NCBI GenBank assembly: GCA_943330925.2
Contig: CALQJP020000165.1
Coordinates: 1-6,012 of the forward strand
Direction: 5' to 3'
DNA: 6,012 nt
DNA from: Chryseobacterium gleum
Lineage (GTDB): Bacteria; Bacteroidota; Bacteroidia; Flavobacteriales_D; Sanyastnellaceae
The position numbers were made by a program, and so were the translations under genes. This document shows positions 1-5,489 of the stretch, one piece after another; position 1 is the stretch's first letter; each line of letters opens with the position of its first letter. The notes under the pieces were generated by a model. It worked only from the letters and a program-made list of their open reading frames with translations. It was not told where the DNA came from and made no database searches.

Positions 1-51
1 AAGGTGAACGGTCGCAGTTTAAGCATTCCGGCTGCGAGAAACAATAAGTAA
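1..51 (+). other. possible 3' end of an upstream gene, frame undecided
   Basis: Two of the three plus-strand frames are open from the window edge and close with TAA shortly after. Frame 1 would end in ...KVNGRSLSIPAARNNK at bases 49-51, and frame 3 in ...GERSQFKHSGCEKQ at bases 45-47. Frame 2 hits a stop immediately. Sixteen codons are too few to recognise a family or to choose by codon use, so no product is proposed. It is equally possible that neither frame is coding and that this is simply the upstream region of rpsA. No terminator-like hairpin with a T run separates it from rpsA. Confidence 0.25.
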
Positions 52-76
52 AATCCCTTCTGTCTGTGTGAATGCC

Positions 77-105
77 TTGATTTTTTCAAGAGACAGGATA
101 CAATT
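77..105 (+). promoter_or_regulatory. candidate Bacteroidota-type promoter of rpsA
   Basis: A TTG (77-79) followed after 19 bases by TACAATT (99-105) resembles the Bacteroidota housekeeping promoter (TTTG about 19-21 bases before TAnnTTTG). Only part of each box matches. A 5-bp inverted repeat with a T5 loop (CTTGA/TCAAG, 76-90) overlaps the spacer. Transcription would start only about 8-10 bases before the rpsA ATG, giving an unusually short leader for a ribosomal protein gene, so the real start may lie further upstream. This is a pattern match only. Confidence 0.25.
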
Positions 106-120
106 AAAAAACAAAGCCAG

Positions 121-2106
121 ATGGCTGAATCAAAACGTGTTAAGGCTGAAGAAGCCGAAGAAAAAGACCTCAACATTGTAAATGAGGCAACCTCCGTAAA
201 TGCTGAGGCACCAGCTGAAGCGCCTGCTGAGGCACCACAGGAAGAAGAAGTCGGTGCGGAAGAACCGCTCGAAATCTTCAGCACTGCCGACGAGCAAATG
301 TTCCTGAACGAAAAAGGAGAGTTTAACTGGGACGCTTACGAAGCTGCCGGTGGATACGACAACGATGAGCGCAAGAAGCTCGACAAAATGTACGAATCTA
401 CATTGTCGGTAATTCGCGAACGTGAAGTTGTAAACGGAACGGTTGTAAGCATCAACAAGAAAGAAGTTGTAGTAAACATCGGTTACAAGTCTGAAGGTGT
501 CGTGCCTGCAGGCGAATTCCGCTACAATCCCGACCTCAAGGCCGGTGATTTGGTGCCGGTATTCATTGAACAAACCGAAGATAAAAACGGACAACTCCAT
601 GTATCGCACAAAACCGCTCGCGTGTTCAGCGCTTGGGGTAATGTCAATGCTGCTCTTGATAGCGGCGAAATCATCAAGGGTGAGGTGAAGAGCCGTACCA
701 AGGGTGGTTTGATCGTTGACGTATTTGGTATCGAGGCATTCTTGCCAGGTTCACAAATCGATGTGAAGCCAATCCGCGACTACGATCAGTATGTAGGCAA
801 GATCATGGAATTGAAAGTTGTGAAAATCAACAACGAATTCAAAAACGTGGTTGTATCACACAAAGCTTTGATAGAAGCCGAACTCGAAGAACAGAAAAAG
901 CTTATCATGAGCGGTCTCGAAAAGGGACAAGTTCTCGAGGGTATCGTGAAGAACATCACATCGTATGGTGTATTCGTAGACCTTGGTGGCGTAGACGGTT
1001 TGATTCACATCACCGACTTGTCATGGGGCCGCGTAACCCATCCGGAAGAGCTTGTGCAGCTTGACGCTAAGATCAATGTGGTTATCCTCGATTTCGATGA
1101 TGACAAGAAGCGCATTGCTCTTGGTATGAAGCAGCTTACACCGCACCCATGGGATGCTATGGAAAGCACAATGGAAGTAGGCCAGAAGGTGAAAGGAAAA
1201 GTAGTTGTTTTGGCTGACTACGGTGCGTTTGTAGAAGTAGCTGCAGGTGTTGAAGGATTGATTCACGTGAGCGAAATGTCATGGAGTACGCACTTGCGTT
1301 CAGCTCAAGACTTCCTCAAGGTTGGTCAAGAGGTTGAATGTGTTGTTTTGAGCGTAGACAAGGAAGAGCGCAAACTCTCTTTGGGTATGAAGCAATTGAC
1401 ACAGGATCCATGGGAAAACATCGAATCACGCTTCGGAGTTACCAGCAAGCACAAAGCGAAAGTTCGCGCGTTCACCAACTTCGGTGTGTTCTGCGAATTG
1501 GCTGAAGGTATTGATGGCCTCATCCACATCAGCGATCTTTCATGGAGCAAGAAAATCAAACACCCTAGCGAATTCTGTCACATTGGTGACGAACTCGAAG
1601 TGGTAGTTCTCGAGCTCGATAAAGACAACCGTCGTATTAGCCTCGGTCACAAGCAAATTGAGGAGAATCCATGGGACGTATTCGAAACCGTATTCGTTGA
1701 AGGTTCGAAGCACCAGGGTACTATCGTTCGCAAAGAAGGTTCACACGCCATCGTGGCATTGCCATACGGTTTGGAAGGTTTCTGCATGAACAAGAACCTC
1801 AAGAAGGAAGATGGTTCGAATGCCAAGATGGACGATGTTCTCGATTTCATCATCGTTGAGTTCAATAAGAACCAGCGCAAGATTTCTGTGAGCCACACAG
1901 GCACTTGGAAAGAAGATGAGCCGGGAAGTCCTGAAGCAGCTAAGAAAGCAGCTCCACGTCCTAAAAAACCGGAAGGAACTGACTCAAACGCTGTGAAAGC
2001 TGTAAATGCTCAAGTTGAAAAATCAACACTGGGTGATATCAGCGCCCTTGCCAACTTGAAAGAAAAGATGGAAGGTGACGATACCACTCCTGAAGAGAAT
2101 AAGTAA
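121..2106 (+). CDS. rpsA: 30S ribosomal protein S1 (bS1)
   Basis: bS1 binds the 30S subunit and mRNA and helps load and unfold transcripts during translation initiation. The 661-residue product has six S1 (OB-fold) domains at about residues 101-165, 182-248, 269-337, 354-423, 441-510 and 527-593. Domains 3-5 carry the typical FVDLGGVDGLIHITDLSW-like core and LGMKQL/LGHKQ ends; domain 6 is weaker. Residues 1-60 are an acidic extension with three AEAP repeats (28-39). Residues 600-661 form a charged tail ending in the STLGDISALANLKEKM motif seen in Bacteroidota bS1. E. coli S1 is 557 residues, so the extra length lies at both ends. The ATG has no Shine-Dalgarno but is preceded by A-rich sequence, normal for the phylum. 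No other in-frame start precedes it. A strong terminator follows directly, so the gene is probably transcribed separately from the genes downstream. Confidence 0.97.
   Translation: MAESKRVKAEEAEEKDLNIVNEATSVNAEAPAEAPAEAPQEEEVGAEEPLEIFSTADEQMFLNEKGEFNWDAYEAAGGYDNDERKKLDKMYESTLSVIREREVVNGTVVSINKKEVVVNIGYKSEGVVPAGEFRYNPDLKAGDLVPVFIEQTEDKNGQLHVSHKTARVFSAWGNVNAALDSGEIIKGEVKSRTKGGLIVDVFGIEAFLPGSQIDVKPIRDYDQYVGKIMELKVVKINNEFKNVVVSHKALIEAELEEQKKLIMSGLEKGQVLEGIVKNITSYGVFVDLGGVDGLIHITDLSWGRVTHPEELVQLDAKINVVILDFDDDKKRIALGMKQLTPHPWDAMESTMEVGQKVKGKVVVLADYGAFVEVAAGVEGLIHVSEMSWSTHLRSAQDFLKVGQEVECVVLSVDKEERKLSLGMKQLTQDPWENIESRFGVTSKHKAKVRAFTNFGVFCELAEGIDGLIHISDLSWSKKIKHPSEFCHIGDELEVVVLELDKDNRRISLGHKQIEENPWDVFETVFVEGSKHQGTIVRKEGSHAIVALPYGLEGFCMNKNLKKEDGSNAKMDDVLDFIIVEFNKNQRKISVSHTGTWKEDEPGSPEAAKKAAPRPKKPEGTDSNAVKAVNAQVEKSTLGDISALANLKEKMEGDDTTPEENK
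202..237 (+). repeat. three tandem 12-base repeats in rpsA coding AEAP
   Basis: Units start at 202, 214 and 226. The first and third are identical (GCTGAGGCACCA) and the middle one differs at third codon positions (GCTGAAGCGCCT). They encode residues 28-39 of bS1, AEAP three times, in the acidic N-terminal extension before the first S1 domain. The synonymous differences in the middle copy indicate that the repeat is not a very recent duplication. It is probably a flexible linker or spacer. Confidence 0.8.
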
Positions 2107-2108
2107 TC

Positions 2109-2129
2109 TTATACTCACCAATAGTATAA
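2109..2129 (+). repeat. small inverted repeat between the rpsA stop and its terminator
   Basis: A perfect 7-bp inverted repeat, TTATACT / AGTATAA, with a 7-base loop starts two bases after the rpsA stop codon and abuts the main terminator hairpin. The stem is AT-rich and has no T tract of its own. It could form a weak second hairpin that protects the 3' end of the message, or it may be chance. Confidence 0.5.
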
Positions 2130-2163
2130 AAAGCCTCAGACGTTTGTCTGAGGCTTTTTTTTT
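2128..2163 (+). terminator. intrinsic terminator of rpsA
   Basis: A perfect 9-bp stem GCCTCAGAC / GTCTGAGGC (2133-2141 and 2146-2154) closes a GTTT loop and is followed by nine Ts. Five As before the stem can extend the pairing with the T run, so it could also work for transcripts from the other strand, although no minus-strand gene ends here. It lies 21 bases past the rpsA stop and is the strongest terminator in the window. Confidence 0.93.
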
Positions 2164-2239
2164 GATACCCAATCTTGCTGAACATGCCCAACTGTTTTCG
2201 GAAAATCGTATATTGCAGAGTAAGCAAATTTTTTCGGAC

Positions 2240-2923
2240 ATGAAACATCTGGTGGTCTTTACAGGAGCGGGCATGAGTGCAGAAAGCGGTATCCCAACCT
2301 TTCGCGGTGGCAATGGACTCTGGGAAAATTATCGCATTGAAGATGTTGCCACTCCAGAAGCCTGGCAGCGTGATCCGGAATTGGTACTTGAATTTTATAA
2401 TCAGCGTCGAAAGGGAATTCTAGAGGCATTACCCAACGAAGGCCATCGGCAAATCGCAGCTTGGCAAGATCGATTTCGCGTAACGGTCATCACTCAAAAC
2501 ATTGATGATTTGCACGAGCGCGCAGGTAGTGATAACGTTGTTCACTTGCATGGGGAAATTCGAAAATCAAGAAGCACACTGAATCCTCAACTTGTTTATG
2601 CAATTGACGGCTGGCAGTTAAAGAAAGGAGATCGATGTGAGCGAGGATCACAACTTCGTCCTCACATTGTATGGTTTGGAGAAGATGTTCCCATGTTGGA
2701 AATAGCGGCTAGCATTATTGAAGAGGCCGATCTGTTCATCGTTGTGGGCACATCTCTGCAAGTCTATCCAGCCGCAGGATTGATTCATTATGCTATGCAA
2801 GCGCAACAGAAATTTATTGTTGATCCGGAAGCGAAAAGTCTGTTGTCGAAACCCGGATGGATTACCATCAACTCAGGAGCAGGGGAGGGGCTTCAGCGGA
2901 TTGATACCGACTTCTTGCACTGA
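2240..2923 (+). CDS. cobB: NAD-dependent protein deacylase, sirtuin family (class III, zinc-site-less)
   Basis: Sirtuins use NAD+ to remove acyl groups from protein lysines, giving nicotinamide and O-acyl-ADP-ribose. The 227-residue product has the NAD-binding GAGMSAESGIPTFRG (residues 9-23), TQNIDDLHERAG (85-96), the catalytic His104 in HLHGE, VWFGE (144-148) and GTSLQVYPAAG (170-180). Tyr53 and Arg56 in FYNQRR match the Tyr-x-x-Arg pair that SIRT5 and E. coli CobB use to bind succinyl, malonyl or glutaryl groups, so activity on acidic acyl groups is likely. The usual four zinc-binding cysteines are missing: Cys133 is the only cysteine in the protein. The frame is open further upstream, through the rpsA terminator and into the rpsA 3' end. 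The chosen ATG is the family's normal start, just before the GAG motif, and the upstream residues have no sirtuin character. There is no Shine-Dalgarno. cmk follows 46 bases later on the same strand. Confidence 0.93.
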   Translation: MKHLVVFTGAGMSAESGIPTFRGGNGLWENYRIEDVATPEAWQRDPELVLEFYNQRRKGILEALPNEGHRQIAAWQDRFRVTVITQNIDDLHERAGSDNVVHLHGEIRKSRSTLNPQLVYAIDGWQLKKGDRCERGSQLRPHIVWFGEDVPMLEIAASIIEEADLFIVVGTSLQVYPAAGLIHYAMQAQQKFIVDPEAKSLLSKPGWITINSGAGEGLQRIDTDFLH

Positions 2924-2927
2924 ATTA

Positions 2928-2953
2928 GGGTGAATTGAATTACATTCGCACCC
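2928..2953 (+). other. imperfect hairpin between the sirtuin gene and cmk
   Basis: GGGTGAAT (2928-2935) can pair with ATTC..ACCC (2944-2953) with a two-base bulge (GC) around an 8-base loop. A short TTTT lies a few bases downstream (2958-2961), too far and too short for a normal intrinsic terminator. It might weaken read-through from the sirtuin gene into cmk or shape the 5' leader of cmk. It may equally be chance. Confidence 0.3.
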
Positions 2954-2969
2954 AACCTTTTCCAACGAC

Positions 2970-3680
2970 GTGAAATCCAAGATAAACATTGCTATTGATG
3001 GCTACTCTTCTTGCGGGAAAAGTACTATTGCCAAAGCAATAGCACGGGAGCTCAACTACATCTACATCGATTCGGGAGCAATGTACAGAGCCATGACTCT
3101 ATATGCATTGCAGCATGGTTATATCGGCCAGGATGGAAAGGTTAAAGAGCAGTCGATGATTTCATCACTTGATTTGGTGATGATAAACTTCCGATACAAC
3201 ACAGATACACATCGTTACGAAACCTACCTCAACGGTCAGAATGTGGAGCGAGAGATTCGCACGCTGCAAGTAAGTAACAGCGTGTCGCCCATATCTGCGA
3301 TTAAGGAAGTTCGAGAAAAACTCGTTAGGCTGCAAAAGCGTATGGCAGAGTCGAAAGGTGTTGTAATGGACGGACGTGATATTGGAACAGTGGTGCTCCC
3401 ACATGCGGAGCTTAAGCTGTTCATGACCGCTGATCCGCACATACGAGCGCAGCGACGATTTGACGAATTACACAGCATGGGGGTTGACACATCGCTGGAA
3501 GACGTGCTCAAAAACATCAATCAACGAGACCTCATTGATACTACCCGCGCTCACGACCCCCTGGTGCAAGCGCCTGACGCTGTAGTAGTCGACAACTCTC
3601 ACCTCACGCTGGATGAGCAGTTTCAATTTGTAATGAAGAAGGTTTCGCAAAAGATTGCTGCCAATAGTCTCGCTGAATAA
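2970..3680 (+). CDS. cmk: (d)CMP kinase (cytidylate kinase)
   Basis: Cytidylate kinase transfers phosphate from ATP to CMP or dCMP in cytosolic pyrimidine nucleotide recycling. The 236-residue product has the P-loop GYSSCGKST (11-19), the CMP-site YIDSGAMYRAMT (32-43), MDGRDIGTVVLP (133-144), the lid-region RAQRRFDELHSMG (159-171) and RDLIDTTRAHDPL (186-198). Length is normal for the family, with no fused domain. The start is GTG: the frame opens only at 2934 after an in-frame TGA, no ATG precedes the conserved INIAIDGYSSCGKS, and GTG gives a normal three- to four-residue lead. No Shine-Dalgarno is visible. In many bacteria cmk lies next to rpsA, often upstream of it; here it is downstream with the sirtuin gene between. 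It is likely co-transcribed with the sirtuin gene. It ends convergently with the carboxylase gene. Confidence 0.95.
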   Translation: MKSKINIAIDGYSSCGKSTIAKAIARELNYIYIDSGAMYRAMTLYALQHGYIGQDGKVKEQSMISSLDLVMINFRYNTDTHRYETYLNGQNVEREIRTLQVSNSVSPISAIKEVREKLVRLQKRMAESKGVVMDGRDIGTVVLPHAELKLFMTADPHIRAQRRFDELHSMGVDTSLEDVLKNINQRDLIDTTRAHDPLVQAPDAVVVDNSHLTLDEQFQFVMKKVSQKIAANSLAE

Positions 3681-3712
3681 CAAAGCCCTTTTTAGCTTTC
3701 CGGAAGATTACT

Positions 3713-5350
3713 TCATGTTTGAATAACGCCCACGTTGTATGCGCGTTCAGCAGGTGCATTGTTAGCGGCTTCTATACCCATGCTTAGCCATTTGCGGGTA
3801 TCTGCAGGGTCAATGATAGCATCTAGCCATAAGCGCGCTGCGGCATAGTAGGGCGAGATCTGCGCATCATAACGATCCTTAATCTTGTTGTAAAGTTCAT
3901 CTTCTCGCTCTTTGGTGATCTCTTCACCTTTTGACTTAAGTGAAGCAACCTCAATTTGAAGAAGCACTTTAGCCGCTTGAGCGCCCCCCATTACAGCAAC
4001 TTGTGCCGTAGGCCATCCTACGATTAATCGCGGGTCATACGCTTTGCCACACATAGCATAATTGCCTGCGCCGTAACTATTGCCTGTGATGATGGTGAAC
4101 TTAGGGACAACACTGTTGGCCTGTGCATTTACCATCTTTGCTCCATCCTTTATAATACCTGCTTGCTCGCTGCGAGAGCCAACCATGAACCCGGTGACAT
4201 CCTGCAAAAACACAAGGGGAATGTTGCGTTGATTACAGTTCATGATGAAGCGAGCTGATTTATCGGCACTGTCGGTGTAGATCACACCGCCGATTTGCAT
4301 GCCATCCTTCTTACTCTTCACCATCATACGCTGGTTTGCAACAATTCCAACGGCCCAACCATCAATGCGTGCAGTACCGCATACGATACTCTTGCCATAA
4401 TCGGGCTTATATTCTTCAAACTCGCTGTTGTCGACCAGCCGTTCAATAATGTCTATCACGTTGTATGGCTTTACGCGATCATCGGGCATAATGCCATAAA
4501 GCTCTTTAGCTGAAAAACGGGGTGGGGCAGAGACCGTGCGATCGAAACCCGCCGAGGGCGATACGCGCCCCATTTTATCCATGATATTCTTGATTCGATT
4601 CAATGCATCTTTATCGTCCTTCGCTTTGTAATCGGTAACTCCGGAGATTTCGCAATGTGTAGTTGCTCCGCCCAATGTTTCGTTGTCGATGTCCTCGCCA
4701 ATGGCTGCTTTGACCAAGTAGGAACCAGCCAGAAAAATTGTCCCGGTCTTATCCACGATCATCGCCTCATCGCTCATGATGGGCAAGTAGGCTCCGCCTG
4801 CCACACAGCTGCCCATTATAGCCGCTATTTGCGGAATACCGCGGCTGCTCATGATGGCATTGTTCCGGAAGATGCGACCGAAGTGTTCTTTATCAGGGAA
4901 AATCTCATCTTGCATGGGCAAATACACACCGGCGCTGTCCACCAGATAGATAATCGGCAAACGATTTTCCATGGAGATCTCCTGAGCGCGCAAGTTTTTT
5001 TTACCCGTCATCGGAAACCAAGCACCAGCCTTCACTGTTGCGTCATTAGCCACTACGATGCATTGCTTTTTGCGGATGTATCCGATTACGACCACCACGC
5101 CTGCCGAAGGGCAACCTCCGTGTTCCTTATACATATCATCGGCTGCCAGTGCGCCAATTTCTATGCGGGGTGCGTCATCATCGAGGAGGTAGTCGATGCG
5201 CTCGCGAGCCGTCAACTTACCCTTCTCGTGCTCTTTCGCTACGCGCGATTTTCCGCCACCTTCATACACCTTGTCGAGCTTGTGTTGCAAGCCACCAACA
5301 AGCTGCATCATTTTATCCTCGTTCTTGTTGAATTCTATATTTTGCGCCAT
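3713..5350 (-). CDS. acyl-CoA carboxylase carboxyltransferase (beta) subunit, methylcrotonyl-CoA carboxylase-like
   Basis: This subunit moves the carboxyl group from biotin on the partner alpha subunit to an acyl-CoA. The 545-residue product is a complete two-part carboxyltransferase: an N-terminal crotonase-like half (about 40-290) with HGGCPSAGVVVVIG (77-90) and oxyanion-hole GSCVAGGAYLPIMSDE (180-195), and a C-terminal half (about 295-540) with FLQDVTGFMVG (381-391) and the second oxyanion hole GNSYGAGNYAMCG (423-435). AGGAYLPIMSDE is closer to methylcrotonyl-CoA carboxylase beta (leucine breakdown) than to the propionyl-CoA enzyme, but substrate cannot be fixed from sequence alone; the propionyl- or geranyl-type enzymes are alternatives. 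The biotin carboxylase/biotin carrier subunit is not in the window. Two ATGs lie close together, at 5356 and 5350. I chose the second because MAQNIEFNKNED matches the usual start. The frame continues upstream to a non-conserved ATG at 5416 that overlaps the repeat cluster. No Shine-Dalgarno is visible. Confidence 0.95.
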   Translation of the reverse strand: MAQNIEFNKNEDKMMQLVGGLQHKLDKVYEGGGKSRVAKEHEKGKLTARERIDYLLDDDAPRIEIGALAADDMYKEHGGCPSAGVVVVIGYIRKKQCIVVANDATVKAGAWFPMTGKKNLRAQEISMENRLPIIYLVDSAGVYLPMQDEIFPDKEHFGRIFRNNAIMSSRGIPQIAAIMGSCVAGGAYLPIMSDEAMIVDKTGTIFLAGSYLVKAAIGEDIDNETLGGATTHCEISGVTDYKAKDDKDALNRIKNIMDKMGRVSPSAGFDRTVSAPPRFSAKELYGIMPDDRVKPYNVIDIIERLVDNSEFEEYKPDYGKSIVCGTARIDGWAVGIVANQRMMVKSKKDGMQIGGVIYTDSADKSARFIMNCNQRNIPLVFLQDVTGFMVGSRSEQAGIIKDGAKMVNAQANSVVPKFTIITGNSYGAGNYAMCGKAYDPRLIVGWPTAQVAVMGGAQAAKVLLQIEVASLKSKGEEITKEREDELYNKIKDRYDAQISPYYAAARLWLDAIIDPADTRKWLSMGIEAANNAPAERAYNVGVIQT

Positions 5351-5378
5351 TGTCATTGAATGGTTGAGCCGCGAAAAT

Positions 5379-5405
5379 AAGTACTTATTGCGAAGTACTA
5401 AGTAC
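5379..5405 (-). promoter_or_regulatory. cluster of AAGTAC/GTACTT repeats upstream of the carboxylase gene, candidate operator or leader hairpin
   Basis: AAGTAC occurs three times on the plus strand, starting at 5379, 5393 and 5400 (spacing 14 and 7 bases). The first copy is part of the 8-bp palindrome AAGTACTT. AGTACTT (5380-5386) and AAGTACT (5393-5399) form a perfect 7-bp inverted repeat around a 6-base loop. The cluster ends about 28 bases before the chosen start codon, a position suited to a repressor site or a 5'-leader hairpin. Which regulator would bind is unknown. Confidence 0.4.
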
Positions 5406-5433
5406 GGCAAATGCATGCGGTTTTAGCGATGAA

Positions 5434-5464
5434 CGGTAATATCTATTCCAGCCGATCTTTCAAA
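5434..5464 (-). promoter_or_regulatory. candidate Bacteroidota-type promoter of the carboxylase gene
   Basis: On the minus strand TTTG (5464-5461) is followed after exactly 19 bases by TATTACCG (5441-5434), compared with the phylum's TTTG-N19-TAnnTTTG. The upstream box and spacing fit, but the downstream box matches only in TA and the last G. If real, transcription would begin near 5430 and leave an 80-base leader holding the GTACTT inverted repeat. A rival downstream box TATTTTCG (5379-5372) matches better but has no good partner box at the right distance. Confidence 0.2.
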
Positions 5465-5489
5465 ACTCACTCCTTACCAACCGAATCCT

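Noticed and set aside
76..90. CTTGA/TCAAG hairpin before rpsA as a terminator or riboregulator
   Set aside because: It has only 5 bp, with its T run in the loop rather than after the stem, and overlaps the candidate promoter spacer. There is not enough structure to claim a role.
130..609. Minus-strand open frame of 159 codons opposite the start of rpsA
   Set aside because: It is Phe-rich low-complexity translation, antisense to the biased codons of rpsA, with no domain.
2075..2239. Extended N-terminus of the sirtuin from an ATG inside rpsA
   Set aside because: The 55 extra residues overlap the rpsA 3' end and run through the terminator hairpin. They show no sirtuin features. The family normally begins just before the GAG motif, as from the ATG at 2240.
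3682..3699. AAAGC...GCTTT inverted repeat as a terminator between the convergent genes
   Set aside because: The stem is only 5 bp with an 8-base loop, and neither strand has a T run after it.
4655..5359. Long plus-strand open frame of 234 codons opposite the carboxylase gene
   Set aside because: It lies wholly antisense to a strongly conserved gene, and its translation (rich in His, Cys and Ala) has no recognisable domain. It is a shadow frame.
5351..5416. Extended N-terminus of the carboxyltransferase from an ATG at 5416
   Set aside because: The extra 22 residues are translated from the repeat cluster and are not like the family. MAQNIEFNKNED is the expected start.
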